64,000 nucleotides of DNA from Fimbriimonadaceae bacterium. GTDB taxonomy: Bacteria; Armatimonadota; UBA10988. Every line of letters begins with the position of its first letter. The stretch's first letter is position 1. The notes beneath the pieces were generated by a model, which was not told where the DNA came from, searched no databases, and saw only the letters and a list, made by a program, of their open reading frames with translations. Made by a program: the position numbers and the translations under genes. Of the stretch, positions 23,462-31,938 are shown in pieces. Where the stretch lies: NCBI GenBank assembly GCA_020850355.1, contig JADZEX010000012.1, forward strand, positions 18,967 through 82,966, written 5' to 3'.

Positions 23462-24910
23462 ATGGCTGATGGGCTGCAGATTGGCTGGGCGCAGGTCGAC
23501 CTGACACCGCCGGAGCCGGTGCTGGTGGCGGGGCAGTTTCCCTCGCGCGTCTCCGAAGGGGTGGCCGACCCGATCACCGCGACGGTGCTGGTGCTTGAGG
23601 GCGGGGGCGATCAGGCAGTCTTCGTGAGCTGCGACATCGTCACCATTTCGCACGACCTGCGCGACGCGGTCCGCGGGCGGCTGGCCGCGGTGGCGGGGCT
23701 CGACCCGCTGAAGGTGATGGTCAGCGGCACGCACACCCACACCGGGCCGGACTGCCGGCTCGACTCCAGCGGCGCGGCGCACACCTCGCTGGACTGCGGG
23801 ATCGACCTGCCGGTGATGCCGGTCGAGCAGTATATCGAGTTCGCGGCCGAGCGGCTGGCCGGGGCGGTGCGGGCCGCCTGGGAGCAGCGCGCGCCGGGGG
23901 CCGTGGCCTACGGGCTGGGCTACGCCGTGGTCGGGCGGAACCGGCGCTGGACCTCCACCGCCGGCGTCAACACGATGTACGGCAACACCAACGTCGCCGA
24001 GTTCAGCCACATCGAGGGCTACGAGGACCATAGCGTCAACGTCCTGGCGACCTGGCTGCCCGACGGCAGCCTAAGCGGGCTGGTGGTCAACGTCGCCTGC
24101 CCCAGCCAGTGCAGCGAGCACGAGCACCTGCTGAGCGCCGACTACTGGTACGAGACCCGCCAGGTGCTCCGCGCGCGGTATGGTGAGGGGCTACCCATCC
24201 TGGCGCAGTGCAGCGCGGCTGGCGACCAGTCGCCGCACCTGATCTACGAGAAGCGCGCCAACCAGCGGATGTTGGAGCTGGCGGGCCGCACCCCGCGTCA
24301 GGAAATCGCCCAGCGGCTGGGGCGCGCGGTCGATGAAGTGTTGGAGCAGATCGCCGCGACTCGCAGCGACCAGGTCGCCGTGGCGCATCGCGTGCTGCCG
24401 CTGGAAGTGCCGTTGGCGTGCCTGACGCTCGACGATGTGGCCACCGCCGAAGCCGAGATCATCGCGCTGCGAGCGACCTACGAAGCCGAGCGGGCGAAGC
24501 TGGAGGCCGATCCCAGCCTGCGGGAGCGGCCGCGCTGGTACTACCCGATCACCGCCGCGCATCGCCGGATGCGCTGGTTCCAAGGCGTCGTCGACCGGTA
24601 CCACCGGCAGCAGACGGCGCCGAACCTGCCGATCGAGGTGCATGTGATCCGCGTCGGCGACATCGCCTTCGCCACCAACCCGTTCGAGTACTACCTCGAC
24701 TACGGCATTCACATCAAGGCCCGCAGCGCCGCGCTGCAGACGTTCTTGGTGCAGTTGACCGGCCCGGGGACCTACGTGCCCAGTTCGCGGGCCCAAGCCG
24801 GCGGTGGCTACGGCGCCGTGCCGGCCAGCAACCCGGTGGGGCCCGCCGGTGGGTGGCAGGTGGCGCAGACCACCGTCGCCGAGATTGCCGCGCTCTGGGC
24901 CACGGCATAA
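23462..24910 (+). CDS. Neutral/alkaline ceramidase-like protein (N-terminal domain only)
   Basis: 482 residues. The opening QIGWAQVDLTPPEPVLVAGQ and the zinc/catalytic region MVSGTHTHTGPDC are characteristic of the neutral/alkaline non-lysosomal ceramidase family. Canonical ceramidases are about 650-700 residues with a C-terminal Ig-like domain and a signal peptide; neither is seen here. Many environmental bacteria carry this short version and its substrate is unknown, so calling it a ceramidase by activity would be unsafe. GGGGAA precedes the ATG. Same strand as neighbours, 87 bases after the glycosidase-like gene. Confidence 0.75.
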   Translation: MADGLQIGWAQVDLTPPEPVLVAGQFPSRVSEGVADPITATVLVLEGGGDQAVFVSCDIVTISHDLRDAVRGRLAAVAGLDPLKVMVSGTHTHTGPDCRLDSSGAAHTSLDCGIDLPVMPVEQYIEFAAERLAGAVRAAWEQRAPGAVAYGLGYAVVGRNRRWTSTAGVNTMYGNTNVAEFSHIEGYEDHSVNVLATWLPDGSLSGLVVNVACPSQCSEHEHLLSADYWYETRQVLRARYGEGLPILAQCSAAGDQSPHLIYEKRANQRMLELAGRTPRQEIAQRLGRAVDEVLEQIAATRSDQVAVAHRVLPLEVPLACLTLDDVATAEAEIIALRATYEAERAKLEADPSLRERPRWYYPITAAHRRMRWFQGVVDRYHRQQTAPNLPIEVHVIRVGDIAFATNPFEYYLDYGIHIKARSAALQTFLVQLTGPGTYVPSSRAQAGGGYGAVPASNPVGPAGGWQVAQTTVAEIAALWATA

Positions 24911-24937
24911 GCCCACCGACTGGCGAGGAGGAGAGCT

Positions 24938-25243
24938 GTGAAGCCGCCCGAGGTGCAGCGTGAGGAAGTGATTGAGGAGTTCGGCCGCCGCCGGACACGA
25001 CAACTGCTGGCCGTCCTGCCGGCGGTGCTGGCCGTGCTGCTCCTGGCCACCACCAATGAGCGCACCGGTCAGGCCAGCGGTGGCCTGCCGGCCAACGTGG
25101 TCGCCATCGGCTGCCTGGTGGTGGTGCTCGCCGTGGTGGGCTTCTCGCTGGTGAACTGGCGCTGCCCCGCCTGCCGGGCCTATCTCGGCAAGGGAATCAG
25201 CCCGCGATTCTGCCAGCGCTGCGGCGCGGCCTTGCAGCGGTAG
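24938..25243 (+). CDS. Small two-helix membrane protein with C-terminal zinc ribbon
   Basis: 101 residues. Two hydrophobic segments (QLLAVLPAVLAVLLLA and VVAIGCLVVVLAVVGFSLV) are followed by a zinc ribbon made of CPAC and, 17 residues on, CQRC. GAGGAGGAG lies just before the GTG start. Function unknown. It sits 27 bases after the ceramidase-like gene and 3 bases before the first ATP-grasp gene, so it is probably in one transcript with them. Confidence 0.65.
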   Translation: MKPPEVQREEVIEEFGRRRTRQLLAVLPAVLAVLLLATTNERTGQASGGLPANVVAIGCLVVVLAVVGFSLVNWRCPACRAYLGKGISPRFCQRCGAALQR

Positions 25244-25246
25244 CTG

Positions 25247-26182
25247 GTGGGCGACAGACGGTTGGAGCTGCCCGCCCCGCGCTGCTGGCAGCTCGACTTC
25301 TCCGCCAAGCTCTGGTGGCGCCTGCGGCACGACCGCCGCCCCTGGCTGGCGGCGCGGCTCGACAAGCTGGCGCTGCGGGAGTACGCCGCTCGCCACGGCG
25401 TGGCCACCGCCCCGCTGCTGGCGGTGGTCGACGACCCCCGCCAGCTCGACTTCGCGGCGCCGCCTGACGACTGCTTCGTGCAGGCCACCAACGCCTCCGG
25501 CCGCAATCTGGTGCGGCTCGCGGGCCAGCTTTACCAGTTTGGCAACGGCGAGGCCTGCGCCGGCGCGGCTGGCTACCAGGCGCTGGCCACCGCGCCGCTG
25601 AGCGAGCCGGCGGCCCGGCACCTGCTGGCACGTTGGCTGGCCCAACCCTATCACCTTGCGCCGTGGGCGCAGGCGCTGCTCCAGCCCCGCGTGATCGTCG
25701 AGCCGCTGCTGCAGCCGCGGGTGCCGCCCGTGCTGTACGACTATCGTTGCCTGACCTTCGACGGTCGCGTGCGGACCATCAGCGTCGCCTGCCCGCTCGA
25801 CCGCCAGCGCGGCCAGGCGGTCTTCTTCGACCGGCACTGGCAGCCCTTCGGCCTGACCCGCTACCGCGAGGCGCTGCCCGACCCGCTGCCAGCGCGGCCA
25901 GCCAACTTGGAGGCGATGCTCGCGACGGCCGAGCTGCTGGCCGCCGGGCTGGACTTCGTGCAGGTTGATCGGTGGGACACCACCGCCGGATTGCTGCTCG
26001 GCGAGCTGACCATCTACCCGGACGCCGGGGCGCTGGAGGCGCCCAGCGGCTGTCGCGCGTTCAACTGCTGGCTGGCCGGCCACTGGCCGTTGCCACCCGC
26101 GGCTGCTGCCGAGACCTGGGTTCGGCAGCGCGCCTGGTGGGCCTGGCGCCGGCTCTGTGGCAGTCTACGGCGGTGGCGATGA
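25247..26182 (+). CDS. TupA-like ATP-grasp protein, degenerate copy
   Basis: 311 residues. DKLALREYAARHGVATAPLL and the overall plan match TupA-like ATP-grasp proteins (teichuronopeptide-synthesis type ligases), often found in surface-polysaccharide loci. The nucleotide-binding stretch, canonical KxNHGxGxN, reads VQATNASGRN here, so the Lys is Gln79 and the His-Gly pair is lost. The C-terminal acidic LLLGELTIYPDAG is kept. GTG 25247 is used as start; other in-frame non-ATG codons lie nearby. Its stop overlaps the start of the paralogue by 4 bases (ATGA). It may be catalytically weak or non-ATP-binding. Confidence 0.68.
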   Translation: MGDRRLELPAPRCWQLDFSAKLWWRLRHDRRPWLAARLDKLALREYAARHGVATAPLLAVVDDPRQLDFAAPPDDCFVQATNASGRNLVRLAGQLYQFGNGEACAGAAGYQALATAPLSEPAARHLLARWLAQPYHLAPWAQALLQPRVIVEPLLQPRVPPVLYDYRCLTFDGRVRTISVACPLDRQRGQAVFFDRHWQPFGLTRYREALPDPLPARPANLEAMLATAELLAAGLDFVQVDRWDTTAGLLLGELTIYPDAGALEAPSGCRAFNCWLAGHWPLPPAAAAETWVRQRAWWAWRRLCGSLRRWR

Positions 26183-27126
26183 AGGTGCCGCCTGCTGGTC
26201 GCTGGACGCTCGACCTCAGCGCCAAGGTCGGCTGGCGGCTGCGCCACGACCACCGGCCGTGGCAGGTGACCTGCCAGGACAAACTCACCGTGCGGCAGTA
26301 TGCCGCCGACCGTGGCGTGGCCACCGCACCGCTCCTGGCGGTCGCCGACCGCGCGGCTGACCTGGACCTCGCAGCGCTGCCGGCAGAGTGCTTCCTCAAA
26401 GCCAACCATGGGTGCGGCTACAACCTGCTGCGCTCCGCCGGTCGCTGCTACCCCTACCGGCACGGCGCCGACTTCGTCGCCGCTGACGGCAGTCTGGTCG
26501 TGCCACCCGGGGCAGCGGCTTTGACCGACCGGCAGGCGGCGGCCTTGCTGGACACCTGGCTGGCGCAGCGCTACCACCGCCAGGAGTGGGCCTATCAGCA
26601 GATCCGCCCCCGGCTGTTCGCCGAACCGGTGCTGCGGCCGCGGCAGCCGCCGGAGCTGCTCGACATCCGCTGCTACGTCTTCGCTGGGACGGTGGTCGCG
26701 CTCAGTCTCGGCAGCCCGCGCTACCGGCGGCACGGTTGGAATGCGTTCCTCACGCCGGATTGGGCCCCCATCCCGCTGAGCCGACAGCGCGAGCCGCTGC
26801 CCGACCCGCTGCCGGCGCGCCCGGCGACCTTACCGACGCTGCTGGCGCAGGCCGCCCGGCTCGGACAGGGCCTCGACTTCGCGCGGATCGACCTCTACGA
26901 CACCACCACCGGCCCGCTGCTGGGCGAGATCACAGTCTACCCGGAAGCCGGCAGCCTGCAGGCCCCGACCGCCTGCCACGCCTTCAACTGCTGGCTGGCC
27001 AGCCATTGGCCGCTCAGCGGGCGCCAGCGGCTGGCGGCCTGGTGCGGGCAGCAGTCCCGCTGGACCGCCTGGCGACTGCGGCGGGCGGCCCGCTGGCTGT
27101 GCGGGTGGGCTGGAGGCCGCGGCTGA
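26179..27126 (+). CDS. TupA-like ATP-grasp ligase
   Basis: 315 residues. DKLTVRQYAADRGVATAPLL, the canonical nucleotide loop FLKANHGCGYN (Lys74), DIRCYVFAG, and the metal-binding LLGEITVYPEAG are all present. Family members are predicted carboxylate-amine ligases acting on surface glycans; the substrate is not known here. The ATG lies in a 4-base overlap with the upstream degenerate paralogue, indicating coupled synthesis of the two. The larger open frame to the left is not part of the gene. Confidence 0.75.
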   Translation: MKVPPAGRWTLDLSAKVGWRLRHDHRPWQVTCQDKLTVRQYAADRGVATAPLLAVADRAADLDLAALPAECFLKANHGCGYNLLRSAGRCYPYRHGADFVAADGSLVVPPGAAALTDRQAAALLDTWLAQRYHRQEWAYQQIRPRLFAEPVLRPRQPPELLDIRCYVFAGTVVALSLGSPRYRRHGWNAFLTPDWAPIPLSRQREPLPDPLPARPATLPTLLAQAARLGQGLDFARIDLYDTTTGPLLGEITVYPEAGSLQAPTACHAFNCWLASHWPLSGRQRLAAWCGQQSRWTAWRLRRAARWLCGWAGGRG

Positions 27127-27144
27127 GGCCGGTGTCGCCGCCGG

Positions 27145-27783
27145 TCAGGGCTTGTCCGGCTTCCAGGTCCAGCAGTCGTTGGTGTGGGTGTTCTGCCGCT
27201 GCGTCCACTTGGCGTGGCCGTCGAGGTAGTTCCAGTTGGCCCCTTCGCTGTGCCGATAGACGACCGTCCCGGGCGCTGCCCAGCTCGAGGTGCAGGCGCC
27301 GACCTCGGGCTCGACGACCCAGTCGCCGTCGCCGTTTTCACCGAGGTAGAACGTGTTGGCTGGCTCTTCGAAGGCGGTCAGGGCGGTGATCCCGCTCTCG
27401 GCCCAGAAGGCGCTGGCGCCGTAAGTTCCCAGCCGTTCGAGCACCGAACCCGCGGCGCAGGTCGTGCCGGCGTTCGGCTCGGAGGGGCAGACGTAGATCT
27501 GCTGGTTCTTGATGTACGCCATTTGAAGCTGTCGCCAACTGCCGTCGGCGGTACACCAGCTCGGTCCGCGGTAGCCGGTGGGGAGCTTCTCGTCGTAGTC
27601 CTGGGTGTACTGCATGCCGGCCAGGCCAAGCTGCTTCAGGTTGCTCATACAGCTCGATTGGCGGGCCTTCTCGCGGGCTTTGGCGAACACTGGGAACAGA
27701 ATCGCGGCCAGAATCGCGATGATGGCGATCACCACCAGGAGCTCGATCAGCGTGAACGCACGGCGGCGCATCGTCCCTGCCAT
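27145..27783 (-). CDS. Prepilin-like protein with DUF1559-type body
   Basis: 212 residues. Start ATG 27783 with AGGAGG five bases upstream. The class III prepilin leader is [19 protein letters not shown], with cleavage expected before Phe and a long hydrophobic helix. Then come the [16 protein letters not shown] block and a C-terminal YLDGHAKW, the H-x-DG-like end of these proteins. They are processed by prepilin peptidase and assembled by or released through type IV pilus/type II secretion machinery. No such machinery is in the window. Its C-terminal domain is quite different from the tandem copy beyond the next terminator. Confidence 0.83.
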   Translation of the reverse strand: MAGTMRRRAFTLIELLVVIAIIAILAAILFPVFAKAREKARQSSCMSNLKQLGLAGMQYTQDYDEKLPTGYRGPSWCTADGSWRQLQMAYIKNQQIYVCPSEPNAGTTCAAGSVLERLGTYGASAFWAESGITALTAFEEPANTFYLGENGDGDWVVEPEVGACTSSWAAPGTVVYRHSEGANWNYLDGHAKWTQRQNTHTNDCWTWKPDKP

Positions 27784-27869
27784 GGCTTCCTCCTCGGTCC
27801 CTGCCGCGCCTGGTTGGCAAGGGTAGACTCCGCCCGCCGCGCCTGTCAACTCGGTGCGCGACAGCGGGA

Positions 27870-27907
27870 CCAGACCCGCCGCAGCGGCCAGGCTGCAGCG
27901 GGTCTGG
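27870..27907 (-). terminator. Hairpin between the two prepilin-like genes
   Basis: CCAGACCCGC at 27870-27879 and its exact complement at 27898-27907, with an inner GCAGC/GCTGC pairing. It lies 21 bases past the stop of the second prepilin-like gene (27929) and upstream of the first, so the two minus-strand genes are probably separate transcripts. Confidence 0.6.
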
Positions 27908-27928
27908 CGGGTCGAGCAGGGCCGGCTG

Positions 27929-28576
27929 CTACCAGCTCAGCGAGTGCGTGTTGCCATTGTCGCGGTCATTGGGGGTCAAGGCGAACTTGCCGGCGGTGTG
28001 CTCGGTCTCCTTCAGCCACTTGACGTGGCCGTCGTAGTAGTTGAGGTTGCCGCCTTCGTTGTGAATGGCGCCGTAGCGACCGGCCGAGATGAAGCCGCCC
28101 CAGGTGTTGGCGGTGCTGGTCGTGTAGTTCGGCCGGCGGTAGGTGGCGTCGCGCCCTTCCATGAACTCCCACAGGACGCCGATCTCGGCTGGCCGGCCGA
28201 CCTGCGCATCGGCCACCGGGAAGGCGAAAATCGGGCCGTTCAGGAAGTACGTCGCGGTGATCCCATTGTTGATGCTGACCTGCGCCGCGGACGGACAGCG
28301 CCAGATCTGGCCGTTCTTGATGTACGGCGTCAGCCGGAACACCAGGCTGCGGACATCGTTGTGGTAGACCGCATCGGCGGCGTAGGGCGCCATTTCGTCG
28401 TAGTCGGACTTGTACTGCAAGAAGGACAGCCCGAGCTGCTTGAGGTTGGACTGACAGCTCGATTGCCGCGCCTTCTCGCGGGCCTTGGCGAAGACCGGGA
28501 ACAGAATCGCGGCCAGGATGGCGATGATCGCGATCACCACCAGCAACTCGATCAGTGTGAATCCCCGTCGTTTCAT
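27929..28576 (-). CDS. Prepilin-like protein with DUF1559-type body, second copy
   Basis: 215 residues. Start ATG 28576 with GGGGAAAG four bases upstream. The leader [19 protein letters not shown] and the block [16 protein letters not shown] are nearly identical to the first copy. [20 protein letters not shown] follows, and the end is NYYDGHVKW. The body diverges strongly after ~residue 65, so these are old paralogues under different constraint. This N-terminal block is very common in Armatimonadota, which is one basis for the taxonomic guess. Confidence 0.83.
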   Translation of the reverse strand: MKRRGFTLIELLVVIAIIAILAAILFPVFAKAREKARQSSCQSNLKQLGLSFLQYKSDYDEMAPYAADAVYHNDVRSLVFRLTPYIKNGQIWRCPSAAQVSINNGITATYFLNGPIFAFPVADAQVGRPAEIGVLWEFMEGRDATYRRPNYTTSTANTWGGFISAGRYGAIHNEGGNLNYYDGHVKWLKETEHTAGKFALTPNDRDNGNTHSLSW

Positions 28577-28941
28577 GGCACTTTCCCCTTTGGCCTGCGG
28601 AGGCCCCCAGACCCGCAGATGACCGGCGGCCCGCAGGTCGCTAGCGGCGTCGAACCACGGCTGCGTGCGTCCCCTGTCACGCGGCACTGCAAGGGAGCTG
28701 CCAGCACCCCTGGGGGCGTTTGGGCCGGCGGTTGTCGCGAACTCCGACAGGGCCGCCGGGCCGGTGTCGAACGGTCGGACGGCACCCGCGGTCACGCCGC
28801 AGTCTTGCCAGCGGCGGGGAGGTGTGTTACAGAAACGTCACGGGTGGATTTCATAGATGCGACGCGACGGTGGGAGGCGGCCGGGCCGCGCGACTGGTGG
28901 GACCTGCCAAACTGCTGCGAACCACGAAAGCGAGTAGCCGG
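28577..28941. other. Intergenic region between the prepilin-like gene and the glutamate synthase pseudogene
   Basis: 365 bases with no supported ORF. It holds the upstream region of the minus-strand prepilin gene and a possible plus-strand promoter near 28805. Several short GC-rich inverted repeats occur, but no riboswitch or RNA family was recognised. Confidence 0.5.
28805..28833 (+). promoter_or_regulatory. Weak promoter candidate upstream of the glutamate synthase pseudogene
   Basis: TTGCCA at 28805-28810, a 17-base spacer and TACAGA at 28828-28833, about 108 bases before the ATG at 28942. The -35 fits well and the -10 poorly, so this is a suggestion only. Confidence 0.3.
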
Positions 28942-30529
28942 ATGAACCTGCGACAACCCAACGCGAATGTGGCGACGGGGTCCGCCAACCGCTCCAAGAG
29001 CGTCGTGCCATACTCGGGCTTGTGTACAACCTGTTACGACGGCTGCAAGGGTGGGTGTGAGGTCTTCCTGTCGTCTTTCCGGGGTGCCGAGGTGCTGTAT
29101 CCAGGGCCCTTCGGACGGACCACGGCCGGTGCCGACAAGCAGTACCCGGTGGACTACTCGCACCTCAACATCCAAGGCTACGCGGTGGGGGCCCATGGCT
29201 TGCCTGAGGGCGTCGCGCCGGGGCCCGACACGGCGCTCTTCCCGTGTGTCGACACGGCTACCCGCTACGGCTGGGAGCAGCAGGTCGAGCTGGCCCTGCC
29301 GGTCTTCACCGGCGCCCTCGGTTCGACCGAGGTGGCGCGCCGCAACTGGGAGCACCTCGCGGTCGGCGCGGCGATTTCGGGGATCACGCTGGTCTGTGGC
29401 GAGAACGTCTGCGGGGTCGACCCGCTGCTCGAACTCGATGCCACCGGGCGGGTCGTGAATTCGCCCGAGATGGACCGCCGGATCCGGATCTAACGCCGCT
29501 ACCACGGTCGTGGCGGGGAGATCCTGGTGCAGATGAACGTTGAGGACACCCGCCTGGGGGTGGCCGAGTACTGCCTCGACAAGCACGAGCTGAACACGAT
29601 CGAGCTGAAGTGGGGGCAGGGCGCCAAGTGCATCGGCGGCGAGATCAAGGTCGACGATGTGGCGCGCCGTCGAACTGAAGCGGCGGGGTTACGTGGTGCT
29701 GCCCGACCCGACGCTGCCCGCCACGGTCGAGGCCTGGCGGGCCGGCGCCATCAAGCAGTTCGAGCGCCACTCGCGGCTGGGCTTCCTGGACCGCGACGAC
29801 TTCCTGGCGGAAGTGGGCCGCCTGCGGCGGCTGGGCTACGAGCGGATCACCCTGAAGACCGGTGCCTACTCCGCGGTCGAGTTGGCGATGGCCTTGCGCT
29901 GGAGCGCCGAGGCGCAGATCGATCTGCTGACCATCGACGGCGCGGGCGGCGGCACGGGGATGAGCCCCTGGCCGATGATGAACGAGTGGGGCATCCCGAC
30001 CTTCTACCTGTTGGCCCTGGCCTACGACTTCGCCGAGCAGCTCACCGGCCGTGGGCTGCGGGTGCCGGACCTGGCGATCGCCGGGGGCTTCTCGTCCGAG
30101 GACGGCATCTTCAAGGCCCTGGCAATGGGCGCGCCCTACTTCAAGGCCGTCTGCATGGGCCGCGCGCTGACCATCCCGGCCTTCGTCGGCAAGAACATCG
30201 GGCTCTGGCTGGAAGAGGGCAACCTCCCGCGCAGCGTTGCCGAGCATGGCAACCGGGTCGAGGAGGTCTTCACGGTCTACGAGGAGCTGCGCGACCTTTT
30301 CGGCAGCGAGGTGATGGATCTGCCGCTCGGCGCCATCGGCCTCTACAGCTTCTGCAAGAAGCTGCGCACCGGGCTGCAACAGCTGATGGCCGGCAGTCGC
30401 AACTTCCGGCTGAGCACCATCTCGCGGCGCGATGTGCTGGCGCTGACCGAAGAGGCCGCCCAGGTCGCGGGCATCCCTTACGTGATGCAGGCCTACCGCA
30501 GCGAGGCCGAGGCGGTGCTGGCGAGCTGA
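28942..30529 (+). pseudogene. FMN-binding glutamate synthase-family gene, broken by a stop codon and a frameshift
   Basis: Three collinear pieces together span about 530 codons, a normal length for the stand-alone FMN/Fe-S glutamate synthase domain. Piece 1 has the Cys cluster CTTCYDGCKGGC and ends MDRRIRI at TAA 29491-29493. The same frame resumes at once with RRYHGRGGEILVQMNVEDTR and ELKWGQGAKCIGGEIKV, the family's FMN/cluster region. Near 29665 the frame shifts by a 2-base loss in a GC repeat (...VDDVAR to AVELKRRGYVV), then runs through TIDGAGGGTGMSPW to TGA 30529. Families normally have Tyr where the TAA falls. Either a real pseudogene or two assembly errors. The enzyme would convert glutamine plus 2-oxoglutarate to glutamate. 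Confidence 0.82.
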
Positions 30530-30539
30530 GCGGCGCTGC

Positions 30540-30573
30540 CGGGCCGGGGCCCCCGTCCGCGGGGTCCGGCCCG
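30540..30573. terminator. Strong hairpin between convergent genes
   Basis: CGGGCCGGGGCCCC at 30540-30553 pairs with GGGGTCCGGCCCG at 30561-30573 apart from one bulge and one G-T pair. It lies just after the stop of the glutamate synthase pseudogene and 4 bases beyond the stop of the minus-strand phosphatase gene. Confidence 0.6.
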
Positions 30574-30577
30574 ACCG

Positions 30578-31888
30578 TCAGCGGGCCGTGCGGCGCACCG
30601 CCAGCACCGTCAGGTCGTCGCGCTTGGCGCCGACCTCGTGCTCCTCGACCCCGCTGAAGATCAGGTTGGCGAGGTCTTGGGCCGACTCCGGGGTGGCGTC
30701 GTTGACAATCTGAGTCAGGCCGACCACCTCCAGCTCGTGCCCGCGGCGGTCTTTGGCTTCGATCACGCCGTCGGTGTAGAGCACCAGGTAGTCATCGGGC
30801 TGCAGCGGTACCGTCAGCGGCTGGTAGCGCAGGTCGGGTTCCATGCCCAGCACGACGCCCTGCAGGTCGAGCGTGCGCACCGCGCCGCTACCGGCGGTCA
30901 GGTGCAGCGGCGGCCAGCTATTCCCGGCCAAGGTGGCGACCCCTTCGCGTGGGTCGAGCAGCACGTAGACCAGGCTGACGAACATCTCGGGGGGCAGCTC
31001 GTCGTAGAGCAGCCGGTTGAGGGCCTCCACGACGGCCTGCGGCTCGCGGAGCTGCGCCGCCACGACGCGGAAGGCGTACTTCACCAGCGGCAGCCGCAAC
31101 TGCCCGGGAATGCTCTTGCCGGAGACGTCGGCGACGCACAGCCCGAGCGTGCCGTCCTCGAAGGCCAGCGCATCGTAGTAGTCGCCGCCCACCACGAGGT
31201 CGGCCTGGCGGGTCCGGACGCCGACCTCCAGCCCGGCCGCGGGCGGCAGCTTGGCTGGCAGAATCAGGGTCTGTAGCTCCTGGGCCCAGGAGATCTGCTT
31301 GCGGAACTGCGCCATGACCTGCTCTTGCTGCTCCGCCCGGCGCTGCTCGGCGTGCCAGGCTTCGGCCAGATAGGCGCACAGGACCGCCGTCAGGAAGAGC
31401 TGCAAGACCTGCGGCGAGAGGTGGTGGTAGAGCTGCGCGTAGACCTGATCGGGCGGCACCGTCAGGAGCGTGCCGAAGATGGAGCCGAGGGTTACCAGCG
31501 CCGCGGCGGCGACGGCGCCGGGCAGGCTGAACCACATCGCGCCGATTACGACGGTCAGGTAGAACAGCGGCCAGAGCCCGCCGCGGAGGCCGTCGCGGTG
31601 GTAGATCAGCACGGTCAGGCAGGCGATGTCGAGCAGCAGCATCAGGTGCCGCCGCCAGCGCCAACGGCTGCGCATGCCCTGGCGGAGCAGCAGCACCGTC
31701 ACCAGGCAGTAGAGCCCGGCGCAGGTCACGGCCAGGTAGAAACGGTTGCCGGCTTCCTCGGCCACCACCACGGGCGCGACCAGCACCACGCCGAGGATCA
31801 GCGTGCGGAACATCGCGACGACGAGTTCGGACTCGCCGAGCGTATCGTGCAACGAACGACGCGGGTTGTCGGCCGCGTTACGGGTCAT
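30578..31888 (-). CDS. Membrane-anchored SpoIIE/RsbU-type PP2C phosphatase
   Basis: 436 residues. The N-terminal ~200 residues hold about six hydrophobic segments (FRTLILGVVLVAPVVVA, YLAVTCAGLYCLVTVLLL, LMLLLDIACLTVLIY, and others). A coiled linker follows (QRRAEQQEQVMAQFRKQISW), then a PP2C-like domain of the SpoIIE family: VVGGDYYDAL, LCVADVSGKS, LVLYTDGVIEA and the final KRDDLTVLAV, which carry the usual metal-binding Asp/Gly residues. Such enzymes dephosphorylate anti-anti-sigma factors or act as signalling outputs. No anti-sigma partner is nearby. ATG 31888 is the chosen start; the far longer open frame is spurious. It follows the LolA-like gene by 50 bases. Confidence 0.82.
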   Translation of the reverse strand: MTRNAADNPRRSLHDTLGESELVVAMFRTLILGVVLVAPVVVAEEAGNRFYLAVTCAGLYCLVTVLLLRQGMRSRWRWRRHLMLLLDIACLTVLIYHRDGLRGGLWPLFYLTVVIGAMWFSLPGAVAAAALVTLGSIFGTLLTVPPDQVYAQLYHHLSPQVLQLFLTAVLCAYLAEAWHAEQRRAEQQEQVMAQFRKQISWAQELQTLILPAKLPPAAGLEVGVRTRQADLVVGGDYYDALAFEDGTLGLCVADVSGKSIPGQLRLPLVKYAFRVVAAQLREPQAVVEALNRLLYDELPPEMFVSLVYVLLDPREGVATLAGNSWPPLHLTAGSGAVRTLDLQGVVLGMEPDLRYQPLTVPLQPDDYLVLYTDGVIEAKDRRGHELEVVGLTQIVNDATPESAQDLANLIFSGVEEHEVGAKRDDLTVLAVRRTAR

Positions 31889-31938
31889 GCCCACCGTTTC
31901 GCGCGACGTCGCCGCTCTCCTGCCCGGCCGGGGCTCGA

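Noticed and set aside
20573..24031. Minus-strand open frame of over 1100 codons opposite the hicBA, glycosidase-like and ceramidase-like genes
   Set aside because: Its translation is a Gly/Arg/Val/Ala-rich shadow without motifs, and the plus-strand genes under it have families, start signals and overlaps. Long antisense frames are expected at this GC content.
23462..24910. Calling the ceramidase-like protein a true ceramidase
   Set aside because: It lacks a signal peptide and the C-terminal domain of characterised enzymes, and short versions are common in bacteria without sphingolipids, so only the family name is given.
29491..29493. Stop-codon recoding (TAA read as an amino acid) in the glutamate synthase gene
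   Set aside because: Every other gene ends normally at TAA, TAG or TGA, and a second, independent frameshift lies 170 bases downstream, so loss of function or assembly error is simpler.
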